Counted from the first letter of the stretch, positions 1 to 12,746 are shown. The stretch is DNA of 64,000 nucleotides from Phoebastria nigripes (GCA_035582835.1 JAYKAV010000678.1:1643754-1707753), one strand, 5' to 3'. The notes: generated from the sequence alone by a model not told the origin. Numbers and translations are program-made.

Positions 1-3000
1 GGCAGGGGAATGTTGGAAATGTAAGTCTAAATATCAGCTTACTGGTATGGGAATGGCTATATTAGCATTCCTATAGATGGGAAGCAAGGCCATGAAGCAG
101 CCAAGAGTTGAGCCTCTAAGCATGTCCAATGTGAAATAGACATTTCCAGAAGCTAGAGCAGACCCAGCTGTGCTAATTATTCATGCCATTAATAAGTGCT
201 GTTTCTTCTTTCCAACCAACCTGCCTCCTGAGTACTTATTAAACATTGCAATCGCTGCTAAACCTGTTTATGGGGAATAGCTTTATCAAAGTAATGAAAT
301 TATCAGAGAAAAGATTCAGGAATAGCAAAGGAACATTGTGGTGAATGACAACCAGAGACTGTTCCAATAGCTTACGAATTTGGCAAAGCGGTAGTGGGTT
401 CTTCTCTTATGAAGGTCAATTAAAAATTCTAGCTGTACTGTAAACATCATTTTCCATATAACAGTGCCACACAATGTCCAAAGTAGTCCCTTAATACAAA
501 ATATCAATTCGATTTTCCTCAGGAGATTAGCTCTCCTTTTGCAATGCAAATATTTTCAAGTGTACTAAACACATTCTAGCACCTCAGTATAGGGACTAAA
601 CTATTTGCATGCAAAATTACCCAAAGTAGGCAGACTGGCACAAGCTTATGCTTCTGCCATATGTGCTGAAGAATTTGAGCCAGAAAACTAGTAGTATCTG
701 GATACTATTTACAATTTAAATTTGATTATACATTATTATTCAAAAGAGAAAATAAATAAAAAGTTTTCATTAAAATTAATGCTATATGTGATGCTAAGTT
801 AACCCCAATGTTATCTGACTACACTTTTCCAGTTAAAAACATGGTCCAGGAAATGCAGAGAATTTTCATATTACGACTGTGGCTTTTTTTTTTTTTTCTC
901 AGTGCTTCTACTTTTTACATACATTTTTAAAATCTGAAACCTATATCGCTCACATTTCTTTTAGACATTAGTACTTGTGTCACTTCACATTATCTCCTGC
1001 ACGCTGTGCGTAGCAGGTTGTCACTGAACTTTGTAGTATGGCAGAGTAAAAACCAAATTTTTTTGCCTGGGTAAGGATTCGGGGCCTACCACGGCTTTTG
1101 TTTGCACCGCAATTAAGTTTGGAGGAACTCCACGGATTTTGGATGAGTGACTGCGGTTTTGTATTGACAAAATGGAAAAACAATCAGACCTGCTGTACTT
1201 AGCAGTGAAATACCAGAATGTGAAGAACACAACTCTTGTGCTTCAAAAGTTCATAGAAACACCATTTTCCAGAAACAACGATCAGCACAACATAGGATGG
1301 GGGACAGAGGGAGGGGATTTTGCCTGCCGTTCCAGCTGCGCTTATACTCTTGCTGGACCTTTGCCTGTGGCACCTGTTGACAAACTGACTGGTAGCAATA
1401 GCCACCTTCAGTGCCAGTGCTACGACGGGCTGATGGCGCAGTTGTCACCTGCCGAGGGAACCCGGGCTGGTGCGGCTGTGCTGTGCTGTTCTGCCTACCC
1501 TACCCGCTAGAAGCAGCAGGGAGAACCTGACTGAAGCCAGCTTTGTGCCTGCGTGTAAGTGCTGGAAATGTGAGTCACAGATATAATTTATCTGGCTTCA
1601 AGTACCATCACCCTGAGGAGCTGGGTGTTTAATAACATCTTTCCCTTGCCTCAGTGCTAGGTGGTGTCTCTGTATCTTCAGGTAATATCTATACTTTGCA
1701 TGTGAATAACTTTTAGTGGGAAGAAATACCTCACCTTTTTGGCTCTTTTACACTTAGAGGAAATCCAAGGACCTAAAAGTGGTAAGTAAGACCAAAACAA
1801 AACAAAATTTAAGGAATGTGCCTTCAAAATCAGTTTTGAACTCTAGGACCAGAACAATTTCCAGACAAAACTGTCTGATTTCTTTTTTCCTAATTTGTGT
1901 CCATGTTTTACCTTAATTGAGTCTAACAGAGTGGTAAGCAGATCTGCAGAGTGACTGGGAAGGGGGAGCCATCAACACAAGGCATTTCTCTCTCTCCGGA
2001 GCAGCAGAGACACCACCAGACCACCTTGCCCTGCTCACGNTTACCTTCACTGTCAAGACAGTGGAGCACTTCCTGTGGAAACCTGTTTTCAGTCAAAACA
2101 GAACCAGGTCCCCTGTGTATCTCCTTCTACCTGATGTCTAGAAACAAATCACTTGACTCACAGAAGAAGAGAAGTACAAGGAGCTAGCGCTTGCTCTAGT
2201 GCCAGCATCCCAAGTTAGCAGATATTCTTCCCAAACAGAAAAGTAAATGAAAATACTAGGTTTTCTTTCTCTCCTAATGAAATCTGGACACAGAGAGAAA
2301 ATTCTTGGCTGATACAAAATTGACATACCTTCTGTGGCCCTTTGGGTATGCCGAACTGAACAAAGATTTTTTTTTTTTCTTGTTATTGCCTCTTTTCAAG
2401 ATAAAACTGATCAAGTTTGATCTCACCACAACCATGGCATCAAAGTATGCACACATGTTTATTCAATGTATGCTAATATCACTCAAAAATGCTTAACCTC
2501 ATGCCTCTCTCCCTTTAAACTGGTTACAGTGCGTCACATGTCCAAACCAACAAAAACACNTTTTTAGGTTCGATTCTGTCTTCCTAAAAATCGTCATGTT
2601 TGATTTTTTTTCAGTCTCAGAAACACTAAACAAACGCCTTGGTGCATGAACTCTTTCCTGAGAAGATTTTGCTGTAAGAGCCAACTTTTCTGCTGCACTG
2701 ACTTTCCAAAAACATCCCACAAAAGTACTCAAAATTTGCGGTTGTGTAGAAAGTTTAGTGGAAATTCTCCATGTTACTTCTCTACCCTTGTGTATTAATA
2801 CCAGTGCATTTTAAGCGGTGGTTTAATTTCAAACATTGAATTAATTAAGTGGCAAAAACCAGCCGGCAAACCTGCTACTAAAAGGCATGCCAACATCTCC
2901 CTCTACTGCCCGCGGGGGGGGAAAGCAGCGGCCGGGCACTCCTGGAGGGGAAACCTGGGGTTTCATCCCAGGGCGCCCTGAAAGTGGCTGGCATTTAGGC

Positions 3001-5624
3001 TGTGCGGTGCAATCAGCCGTCGACTCTAGCAGTTTCCCAGTTCACTCACTGCGGGAGCAAACCCATTAAATGCAAACACTTCCCTTTTGCATCTTTCAGA
3101 TGAGCCTTTTTGCTAGAAATGTGCATTGCTGAACACCCTGTGTAATGAACTCTTCGGTGTGTTGCTCCCTCTGCCAAAAAAAATCAACTTGCAGGCACAT
3201 ACTAGAAAGTACATCCTTGCACAGTGCAAATCTGAAAGGTGTCTTTCACCAGCATTTCTCTCCTCAGCTTCACAGAAAATCAAGTCTCCTTTGAAAAGTC
3301 TCTGAGAAACTTTTAGAAGCCTGTTTGGCAACTTTAAAATACAGAGATGGGAAAATAAAGTCAACTTTTGCATGCATAAACGGAGGGTAAGTATTCTTGA
3401 AAATTAGGAACAGGGTCCGTCTGTGGCTGGCTTTTGAACAAATGTGCAAGCAAGATGTGCAAAGTCTCTCTGCCACACAGGCATCTTCTTGCTAGGGCCA
3501 TCTGTGACAGCAGACGCTGCACAGGGGAGAGGGTGGCTATGGGGTCATAGTTCCCCCTTCCAGCCAAAGAGAATGACCTGCAGAGCCAGTGATGCCTGCT
3601 TTCTCCTACGAAGAGTGCTGTGTCATTGCAGGAGTTCAAGATTACCTCCAGAAGGGCTCTCAGCTGTGACATTTCTACCTCTTTTGAGTACAGGATGAGG
3701 CTCAAGTTAGTTTTCAAAGGATATGACTCCAATAGAAGAGTCATACCCTTTTGTTTCTGTCTCTGTGATTAAGTTTTCCTTCTTTATCTAAACCCATGCA
3801 AACCTGTCAACCGCATCACCCATCTCTGCTTAGAATTGCTATCCTCTGAGCACCTGAAATAACATATGACAGACCTATCCAGACTCACTCATTTGAAGTG
3901 AGCTGTCTCCTCTTACTTTTGGCTTCATTTTCATGCAGCCGTAAAGATTCACGGCATATATCAATGGAAAATGTAATATAACACTCAGAAGTTTTCAAAT
4001 CTCACTCATTCAAATGAGTGTGACTTGACAAGTCTGATGTGATAAAATAATGCAAAGAGTTTTAAAGACTTCACTTAAATACACAATGAAATGAAACTTT
4101 TTTCTTTCCTTTCTTTTTTCTGCTTTTTTTTTAAACTTTAGAAATGAATTCTAAAAAGCTGCATCAAACTGATGGAAAATAGGGAGACTCTTAGTGTAAA
4201 GCCAGTCATTTCTCACCTCAAAGTAAGAGTGCTTTGCAGTCACCCTCACTTACACTGGCAGAGTTTTACAGGGGGATGTGGAGATTGGGGTGAGACAGGC
4301 AATTGGAAAGATATGAAAGACTAAGGAATTGCATACAATGGAGTAGTGGCTTTATGAGAATAAACATGCAAAGAAAGAATTATAAATTAACAAAGAAATT
4401 AGCTGCAGCACACCGTAGCTTGCATGGCTACCACACTGTAAATGCAGGGAAGAAGAGAGAGGAGAGAACAGAAAGAAATAAAAGCTGGTAAAAAAGATCA
4501 CACATCTGCTTCCGGATGGGTCCTTCAGTTGGTGGATTACGTTTTCAACTGTTGGATGATTAGATGCTGTGGTAGTGAGCACCATTTTAAAATGGTTGGA
4601 TTGATTTGATGGGAAAGTATCTACACATATTGAAAAAGCAAAGGGTTTACAGGTGCTGGTGTGTTCTAGTCATCACAGGTATTGGAGACTTAAAGCAAAA
4701 ATGTCAAACTTGGGTAGCTAAGCATAGGCTTCTATATTTCTATTTGATACATAAATAGTTGTGGATGAGTCTTCAGAAGAGCTAGAATCACACAAGTTCT
4801 GTTGTGGATGGCAGGACCAGAAGGTTCACATCTCCTTTGAAAGGCCTTCTTATTTATTTAGACCTGTGAATCCAGCTTCTTAATTTTNTGAACCCTGTTT
4901 TAAAGGCCAGCCTCAAATAATTTAAATGTAGCAAGATCTAATGAAGAGGACTATACTTCTTATGACTTACAACTCCCTACTGAAGTGAGACTTGATTGGA
5001 AAGACATATACATACACATCCTGTTTACTTTAGTGGGAGCTCCAGCTNCAGCAGATGGAAGAAAATACCTCCTAGATTAGCCTTTTTGCAGCTTCCTCTA
5101 AAGCATATATTACTTCCTGCTCTCAAAAAGAAGAAATTTGTCTAAATGGATCACTTTTTTAATCCATCATGTGGCAAACCTTGTCTTCCTACTATGCAGA
5201 ATTAATGTCTGTGCTAGAAATGAAGTGCTTTTCTTATTGCTGAACTACCTGTGCATTACGAGTATTAGATTCTTGCTTGTTTAAAGCCACACTGAGTTTC
5301 ACACAGTGTCAAAATTCCACCATGCCATTGTGCTAAATGTGAACAATTCGACACTGCTCAGCATCCCGTATAGCTACTTGCTATTTCGTATCTATGACAC
5401 TAGCTGACTTCTGTAATACCTTGGATCTCCTTCGGACAGCCAAAATAAACAGAAGACAGAAGAAAGCCCTACAAAGTGGTGACAGACAAAGCAAAGGAGC
5501 CAAAGACGAGAAGTCTGGGACTGATAGGCAGAGAGCTCTCCACCAGATAGTGCAACTAGAACTTTGTTTAATTCCTACTTCAGAAACCAAACTTCATTCC
5601 CACCTTAAGTTTCTATAGACTCCC
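1..5624. other. Unique AT-rich sequence, no gene recognised
   Basis: No exon, RNA gene or transposon is recognisable on either strand. Open frames are short (127 codons at most) and have no family resemblance that I can see. There are two slightly GC- and CpG-richer pockets, about 1310-1510 and 2880-3040, and homopolymer T runs near 884-898 and 2368-2380. A pyrimidine-rich tract lies near 4098-4134. I see no promoter or splice-site arrangement that would support a gene. Confidence 0.6.
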
Positions 5625-6235
5625 ACAGTCCTTCCATCTGGAAGGGACTTTGAGAGTCTCCAGTCCAACCTCCTGCTCCAAGCAGGAGTTCAACACTGAA
5701 TTCAGGTCAGGTTGCTTAGGACTTTGTCCAGCTGGTTCCTGAAAACCTCCAATGATGGAGATGGCACAACCTCTCTGGGCAATCTGTTCTACGGCTTAAT
5801 TATCCTTACAGTGAAATTTTGTTTCCTAATATCCAGTGAGAACCTCCCCTATTTCAGTTTATGACCATTGTGTCTCATCCTCCACCTGAACACCTTAGAA
5901 AACAGTGGGGCTGCATGTCTTTAGTCGCCTCCCTTTGGTGCCTGGGCTGCTGTTGTGTGCTTCTGAAGGTGCTTCTGAAGCTGTCCCTTCTCCTGGCTGA
6001 ACCAGTCCCAGTCCTGCAGCCTCTCCAGGGCAAGGGCTCCAGGCCTACCATCTCGATTGCCACCTCTGACCTTTCTTGTAGTTCTCTCATCTTCTTTCTT
6101 GCCCTTTTTGAAGATCACTGCAACATTTTACTTTCTCCTGACATCAGGAGATTTTCCCAGAAACTTTCAAAGATCAAACATCCTTAGATGCTTCCTACCA
6201 GGTCCCAGGGACTCACAGGGGTCAAGATTACTCAA
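5625..6235 (-). mobile_element. Old CR1 retrotransposon, 3' part (split by a younger CR1)
   Basis: Read on the minus strand this is a degraded CR1. The 3' end lies near 5625, where the plus strand shows the typical CR1 wording of a small lesion with 'agtccaacctcctgctc'. Next comes the C-terminal part of ORF2. After an apparent internal deletion near 6050-6085 there is an RT fragment with the conserved block VIFKKGKKED (about 6085-6118), preceded by a relic of the IFE-W block (about 6130-6175) and the LDP-x-x-S-x-GP block (about 6190-6225). Stops and frame changes are frequent. The copy stops exactly where the 3' terminal repeats of the younger CR1 begin (6236), and its upstream part resumes near 8066. 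Alignment to CR1 is by eye; the subfamily cannot be assigned. Confidence 0.8.
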
Positions 6236-8065
6236 GAATCATAGAATCATAGAATCATTTAGGTTGGAAAAGACCTCTAAGATCATCGAGTCCAACCGTA
6301 AACCTAACACATGCCTAACACCATGTCCCTAAGCGCCATCTCTACATGTCTTTTAAATACTTCCAGGGATGGTGACTCAACTACTTCCCTGGGCAGCCTG
6401 TTCCAGAGCTTGACAACCCTTTCGGTGTAGAAATTTTTCCTAATGTCCAATCTAAACCTCCCCTGGTGTAACTTGAGGCCATTTCCTCTCGTCCTGTCGC
6501 TAGTTACTTGGGAGAAGAGACTGACACCCACATCATTACAACCTCCTTTCAGGTAATTGTAGAGCACGATAAGGTGTCCCCTCAGCCTCCTTCTCTCCAG
6601 GCAAAACAACCTCAGTTGTCTCAGCTGCGCCTTGTAAGACTTGTGCTCTAGACCCTTCACCAGCTTCGTTGCCCTTCTCTGGACACGCTCTAGCACCTCA
6701 ATGTCCTTCTTGTAGGGAGGGGCCCAAAACTGAACACAGTATTCCAGGTGGGGCCTCACCAGTGCCGAGTACAGGGGGACGATCACTTCCCTAGTCCTGC
6801 TGGCCACACTATTTCTTCTTGGATGAACAATGCTATTGGCCTCCTTGGCCACCTGGGCACACTGCTGGCTCATATTCAGGTGGCTGTTGACCAACACCGC
6901 CAGGTCCTTTTCCGACAGGCAGCTTTCCAGCCAGTCTTTCCCAAGCCTGTAGCGTTGCATGGGGTCGTTGTGACCCAAGTGCAGGACCCAGCACTCAGCT
7001 TTGTTGAATGTCATCCAGTTGGCCTCAGCACATCGATCCCGCCTGTCCAGATCCCTCTGCAGAGCCTTCCTACCCTCAAGCAGATCAACACTCCTGCCCA
7101 ACTTGGTGTCATCTGCAAACTTACTGAGGGTGCACTCAATCCTCTCACTCAGATCATTGATAAAGATATTAAACAGAACTGGCCCCAANACNNAGCCCTG
7201 GGGANCACCACTTGTGACNGGCCACCAACTGGATTTAACTCCATGTACCACAACTCTTTGGGCCTGGCCTTCCAGCCAGTTTTTTACCCAGTGAAGAGTA
7301 CGCACATCCAAGCCATGAGCAGCCAGTTTCTCCAGGAGAATGCTGCGGGAACCGCTGTCAAGGGCTTTACTAAAGTTCAGGTAAACAGCATCCACAGCCT
7401 TTCCTCATCCACTAAGTGGGTCACCTTGTCATAGAAGGAGATCAGGTTAGTCAAGCAGGACCTGCCTTTCATGAACCCATGCTGAATGGGCCTGATCACC
7501 TGGTTGTCCTGTACGTGCCGTGTGGGGGCACTCAAGATGATCTGCTCCATAACCTTCCCCGACACTGAGGTCAGACTGACAGGCCTGTAGCTCCCCAGAT
7601 TCTACTTCCAGCCCTTCTTGTAGACGGGCGTCACATTTGCTAACCTCCACTCAACTGCGACCTCCCCGGTTAGCCAGGACTGCTGAAAAATGATGGAAAG
7701 TGGCTTGGTGAGCACTTCCACCAGCTCCCTCAGTACCCTTGGGTCGATCCCATCTGGCCCCATAGACTTGTGTGTATCTAAGTGGTGTAGCAGGTGGCTA
7801 ACCATTTCCCCTTGGATTATGGAGGCTTCATTCTGCTCCCCTTCCTCGTCTTCCAGCCCAGGGGGCTGGGTACCCCAAGAACAATTGGTTCTACCATTAA
7901 AGACTGAGGCAAAGAAGGCATTAAGTACCTCATTTTCCTTATCCCTTGTCACTATGTTTCCCCCCACATCCAATAAAGGATGGAGATTCTCCTTAGCCCT
8001 CCTTTTGTTGTGAATGTATTTATAGAAACATTTTTTACTGTCTTTTACCACAGTAGACAAATTAA
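6236..8065 (-). mobile_element. Younger CR1 retrotransposon, 5'-truncated, nested in an older CR1
   Basis: A CR1 non-LTR retrotransposon of about 1.83 kb on the minus strand. Its 3' end at 6236 has the short direct repeats of CR1 tails (gaatcata repeated on the plus strand), followed by the 3' UTR and then ORF2. Only the reverse-transcriptase half of ORF2 is present. The endonuclease domain, ORF1 and 5' UTR are missing, the usual CR1 5' truncation. Flanking sequence on both sides is an older CR1 in the same orientation, so this copy landed inside it. It closely resembles the copy at 61984-63130. No clear target-site duplication is visible, as is usual for CR1. The 5' boundary is uncertain by some tens of bases. 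Confidence 0.9.
6304..8065 (-). pseudogene. CR1 ORF2 reverse transcriptase fragment (nearly open)
   Basis: This encodes the RT domain and C-terminus of the CR1 ORF2 protein, which copies the element RNA into the chromosome at a nicked target. Reading from high to low coordinates, the visible blocks are a KK-FYKYI region, LNAFFASVF, the GPDGIDPRVLREL block, [17 protein letters not shown], a motif A relic (7360-7395), VTSG-PQG, the FADD catalytic box (7108-7119) and the C-terminal [11 protein letters not shown] region. Only two breaks separate it from an open frame: a TAG at 7602-7604 and a one-base frame change near 7395-7410. The motif A Asp of CR1-type RTs aligns with Asn here, so this copy was probably inactive. 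Five N bases lie between 7189 and 7219. Confidence in the family is high. Confidence 0.9.
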
Positions 8066-8565
8066 GTTCTGAGTCAATCCTCATCCACTGCTGGTAGCAC
8101 ATCTTCTCCTTGGACCCTGTCAGGGGAGACCTGGGAGATTGTTTCCGTGAAGGCCAAAGCAAAGAATACAGGGTATCTCAGCCTTTTATATGTCTACTGT
8201 CACTAATTCAACTGCCTCATTTAGCTGCATGATGACATGTTCCTTTTTTATTCTTTTTATTCACCTGTGCAGATAGAAGCTTATCTTGTTGCCCTTGGTG
8301 TGCTTTGGCAATTTCAACCTTACCTGAACTTCAGCTTTCCTGACAATATCCCTGCATGCCCAGACAATGTTTCTATGGTCTTCCTTTGCTGCCTGTCCTC
8401 ATTTCCACCTCCTGTGTAAGACCCTTTGCACTGGGGCTCAGCCACGTCTTCCCATTTAGCCAAGGTGGTCTTGTGATAGGTTGACTATTTTCCTGAAAAT
8501 CTGGATGACTTGGAGCTTGGAAGAGATTGCCCCTGAAGATTGCCCCTTTTCTTTGCTGCAGTTGC
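8066..8565 (-). mobile_element. Old CR1 retrotransposon, 5' part (continues 5625-6235)
   Basis: Minus-strand sequence between about 8066 and 8200 reads as a degraded CR1 linker, with a relic of the KAE-x-LNAFFASVF block followed by a VLPAVDED-like stretch. Sequence up to about 8565 resembles the region between endonuclease and RT. This is the part of ORF2 expected immediately upstream of the LDP-GP relic found at 6190-6225, so the two pieces join into one older element once the younger CR1 is removed. The frame is broken throughout. The upstream limit is uncertain, and the match beyond 8400 rests on weak similarity. Confidence 0.55.
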
Positions 8566-11500
8566 AGTAGTTCCCCAAAGGTTTCATCATTCAGACAAAA
8601 CCTTGCCTTGAATCAGCAGCAGTTGTCACTGCCATATGGTACTGGAGTTGTTTTTCATATACAGCTATGTTATTTACTGCTGCACAATAAATGCACAATA
8701 CTCACAATATTAAAAATATGTCAGCCTTTCCTTTTTGTGTGACTAGTTCATGAGTTGCTTATCTTTCTTTGCACATGCTTCAAGATTTGGTTGGGTGTTG
8801 CTCTGATATTGCTGTTGCGTAGGGGTCTGGGCTATGTTCCAGTTTTAAAGCCATGCTCCCTGAGGGAATAGTGGAGAGGAAAGTATTTTTCCCTTGGTAG
8901 CGGTGCATTTCTAGTAGATATAAAACATACCTGCATGCCTTGAATCTGTGTTGAATATGGGGGTAACTATTAACATGGAAGAGTTTGCTGAAAGGAATTC
9001 TTGCATACTCTTGCACAAATGGGAACTTATGGGCTTGCCACAGTTACAATGGATAAGAGGAGTTGGACTTTCCCATGTGTGATAATCATAAACACTGATG
9101 GGAAAATAAAAAGTCTCAAGAACTAGCTCTGAGCGCATCAGAGCACACTTGTGTGAGTAAAGGTGAATCTGGAAAGAGAGGAGGTAATACAGCCCCATGT
9201 GAATAATTTACAAGGCACTATACCTTTCAGTCTTCGGAAAATGCTCAAAACACAGCCTCAAGTTTCATGGGAAATGAGATTGTTAATCTAATTCTGAACA
9301 AACCTCCATGTGAATAATAGCCAACTCACCAGCTATCACACTTGATCAGCAGTCTGTACTGGAAGGCCCCAGGAGACATCCACACAGTTTGAAGACTGAC
9401 TTGATATATTCAGTGGAGGATGATTTTCCACATGTGTGTATGTGTTTGTATGTGTGTTTTGAGGAATTTGTTCTCATAAGCTACTTTGTGCAATATTAGT
9501 TTTCATTCCTGAAGATGTTCACCTTCATTTAATTTAAATAAAAATTTGCAGAGAACAGGTATGATTTTTTTTTTTTTTGTTCCAGTCCTGCAGTTTGTAT
9601 AATTTCCACACTTTCATTTGCGGGTATGGCATCTTATGCTGTTTGTGAACTGAAAGAGGGCATACTCATATGACTGCTAGATATTTTTCTTGTTTAGTGC
9701 AACATACCCTTTCATGGCATATGCTCTCAATTTCCTTTCTTCCTTTAGCACCATTAAGTGACATTTCTTTACCATGAGGAGTAAACTGCCTAACAGCTCC
9801 TATTCCTCACCTATCTACATCAAGTGGATTTTCACCAGACTCCTTTGTATTGACTACATTACTGCTGTTTCCCATTAGGCTGAAATTTCATCACATTTCT
9901 GCAAGTTCTTTCCTCAAGCTTACTGCTACAAAGACTTAAACTAATTCATCCTAATTCTCCTTTCTGTAGTCTCTTTTCAGATGTATGTCTTTTCTGAAGG
10001 CCTATGAGCAGCTTATAGGCACAAGTGCAGGGTACCTTTGATATGAAAGCCAATTCCTCTCAAGTACTGTATGACTGACCCTACAAATGATTCTTTTCTG
10101 ACTTCCTTTTCAGAAGCTTTACCAATCCTGAGCATACCTCTTTCTTCTTCTGTAACCCCTTTCTTCTAGTACTCTAAAAGCCTTTGCATGTTGTGCATGA
10201 TCCTTCATTTACCAGACCCTGTCTATTCCTGATTTTTAAATGAACGGAGACTGAATGTTATTTTTTTCTGTTTTAGCACAGTTCTTCCTGCACCACCCAC
10301 TTTGGAGTCTTACAGTATACTCAATTGTAGTGGGTAAAAGTAATGCGCACTAAGGTTTGCAGTTTGCCTGCAAATTGAGATGAACAAATATTATTACACC
10401 GATGAGGGAAGGACAAACTGAGGCATGGAGAGATGCTGAAGCTGAGTGTTGCTCTATATGGAGTAAAATCCATATAATCTGATGCACAGAACAGTGATCT
10501 GTTTACATAGTTAATTTTGTTTCATTGCTGTAAGTACATTTCCAATCACTGAAATCACAGGTGTTGATCTTGACTCTCACTATAGCCCAAAGAATACACT
10601 GCAATTAATATACGGCTCTGACTGGAGCTCCATTGTTGTTTAAATAAAATCAGAACAACCTAATAGCTACAGGTGGATAAACAACAAGCATACCATTGCA
10701 AGGACAGATTGAGGCTTATCTGAGTAGCCTTCTACTGCTCTGTGAGCACAGGTTGGCTTGTAGGATTCTCTGCTGAGCAGAACAGGCAGCCTGAGGTTGA
10801 TTCAGCCTGGGGGCCCTGATGGCCAATAGGCAGCCCAATGGCATTAAATCAACTTTGCTCCGATTCCCCCTAAGCTTTACTTGTTCTGTTCTTCATGCTT
10901 GCCCTGCAGAGGTGCAGCTCAAAAGCTAACCAGCAATATTTTACAACACCAAGTAACCTGTCAAAACTTCCTAAGGTTGTTTCTTCTCTGACCTTTCCTC
11001 TTTACTTCACACCTCTTGACTGCATCATTGTCTGTGTTTCACTGGCTCTTTTCTCTTTTTATTCTAAATTGAACTTTTAAATTTGAATATTATAAACAAA
11101 ACATTCTACCTGTCCCCTCATCTTAGTCAGTATGATTTAAACAAATTAAAGCCCAGTCAGGGTCAGGTGAGTGACTACATGGTATGTCCTTTGGTTTTAA
11201 GCTTTAGGCTTTCAGGCATTCAGACAGATGCAGCAAGTTAAGACATACGGAGTCTGGAAAAATACTGCTAGGGCCTTGTTTTCTAAGAACATTAGAGAGA
11301 GAATTTGTTGTTAGAGTAAATTAATACTAATAAACATATGAATGAAGGAAAAAGAATATTAATAAATAAAGAAAAGAGATGGAATAAAGAGTCTCCTTGG
11401 TCCTGGAAAGCACAATTCAAGGCTTGAATCATGTCTACTTGGGTTATGAGCTCTGTCCTGAGCTATGTGTAGGAAAGCAGGCATCAGAAGTTCTAATTCC

Positions 11501-12355
11501 AATGAAAAGTTTGTCCTGGTGGAATTTTCCTTCCTCATTTTGGGATTGAAATATAAAATGGAAAACCAGGGAAACAATCAGATCTCGGTCCCTTTTTCAA
11601 TTGCTCCAGAAACTGAATTTACCTACTCAGAAGTGGGAGCCTACATCTCTACTCTTAACCCCTTCCCAAAGCCTCACATCACAGAAGCATGTAAGGCTGG
11701 GTTATGCAGGAGTCATGCCCCCTGCTTCAGGCTGTGTACAGAGGGGTGGGCTTTAGATCTGCTCATAGAGGATACCTGCATGCTCTTGCCCTGCTGGATT
11801 CCCAATGCTGCTCCCAGCAGCTCATCTCCCAGCTACCAGCAGTGGCTCTGCTCAGGTATTCACCTTGGGAGAGACTTCCCTGTGAACAGCCAGATGGGCA
11901 GAGCACCCAGAGCACCTCCCGCGGCCAGCACCAGCAATTAAGAGAGTCAGAGTTACGTCCCTGCCTCTGGCAAGGTTTGAGTGTTGGGATGGTTTTGTGG
12001 CATCACAGTGTAGAGTCCCTTCCCCTCCTCTCCCAAAACATGAGACACCTTGGAAGCTAGCTGTGTGGTGCAGCTCCGCTGGAGCCTGTGTTGTGAGGGT
12101 GCCTGGGGCTAGGATGTGGCTTCTAATATGAAAACAAATGAATTAAATGTTGCCATCCTGTTGCTCCACAAAACCACCACCCAGCTCAGCATGTCTGGCA
12201 GGCGTGTTTCTCTAGAATTAGTGAGGTTAATTTTTGGCTTGGAGGTACAGTGTGAAGAAACCGATCCTTCTGCTGTGTCCTGTGGATGTAGGGGGAAGCT
12301 GCTATTGTTTGTCCCTTCCCTGGGCTCTGGCACTTTAAAAATAACATAGATGTTA
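8566..12355. other. Unique sequence between CR1 pair and provirus
   Basis: No gene or transposon recognised. Contains a T14-type run near 9567-9580. The longest open frames (around 11465-12060) have no recognisable domain and no support as exons. The stretch ends in the provirus target site. Confidence 0.6.
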
Positions 12356-12360
12356 AGAGG
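12356..12360. repeat. Target-site duplication, left copy (agagg)
   Basis: The five bases agagg lie directly before the TG of the 5' LTR and recur directly after the CA of the 3' LTR at 19320-19324. A 5-bp duplication is typical of ERVL-class integrases; 4 bp would suggest ERV1 and 6 bp ERVK. Perfect duplication shows that both LTRs belong to one integration event. Confidence 0.85.
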
Positions 12361-12585
12361 TGTCCTAGTTTTGGCTAGGATATAGTTAAATTTCTTCCTA
12401 GTGCTGTGTTTTGGATTTGGTATGAGAACAACATTGGTAACACACTGATGTTTTCAGTTGTTGCTAAGTAGTCTACTAGCCAAGGACTTTTCAGCTTCCC
12501 ATGCTCTGCCAGGTGCACAAGAAGCTGGGAAGGAGCATAGCCAAGACAGCTAACCCAACTGGCCAACGGGGTATTCCATACCATA

Positions 12586-12593
12586 TGACGTCA
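12586..12593. promoter_or_regulatory. Perfect CRE/ATF-type site TGACGTCA in the 5' LTR
   Basis: A palindromic TGACGTCA lies 15 bases upstream of the TATA-like element. CREB/ATF factors bind this octamer in many promoters. The aligned site in the 3' LTR reads cgatgtca and is no longer a CRE. Function is inferred from motif and position only. Confidence 0.5.
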
Positions 12594-12600
12594 TGCTCAG

Positions 12601-12608
12601 TATAGAAA
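12601..12608 (+). promoter_or_regulatory. TATA-like element of the 5' LTR
   Basis: tatagaaa is the only TATA-like word in the expected place. It is shared with the 3' LTR, lies downstream of the CRE-type site and about 140 bases upstream of the poly(A) signal, which fits a U3-R arrangement. It is not an ideal TATA box. Confidence 0.45.
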
Positions 12609-12740
12609 TAGGAGATGTGGTCCAGGAAGCAGCAATCGCTGCTTGGGTATTTGTCGGTGGGTGGTGAGCAATTGCATTGCGCATCACTCATTTTGTATAT
12701 TCTACCATTTCCCCCCCCCCCCCCCTTCCTTTTCTGATCT

Positions 12741-12746
12741 ATTAAA
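12741..12746 (+). terminator. LTR poly(A) signal ATTAAA (5' LTR copy)
   Basis: ATTAAA followed by a T-rich stretch (12775-12789) matches the layout of a retroviral polyadenylation signal. The 3' LTR has the same hexamer at 19189-19194, where it would act on the genomic transcript. Confidence 0.5.

Noticed and set aside
1172..1510. 112-codon frame over a GC-richer pocket, considered as an exon or CpG island
   Set aside because: Too few CpG for an island, no convincing splice sites and no recognised protein; both strands have similar open frames.
6748..7434. 228-codon plus-strand open frame
   Set aside because: Antisense to the younger CR1 RT; no independent protein.
11465..12060. Two overlapping frames of 158 and 118 codons before the provirus
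   Set aside because: No domain and no start or splice context; two overlapping phases open together suggest base composition.
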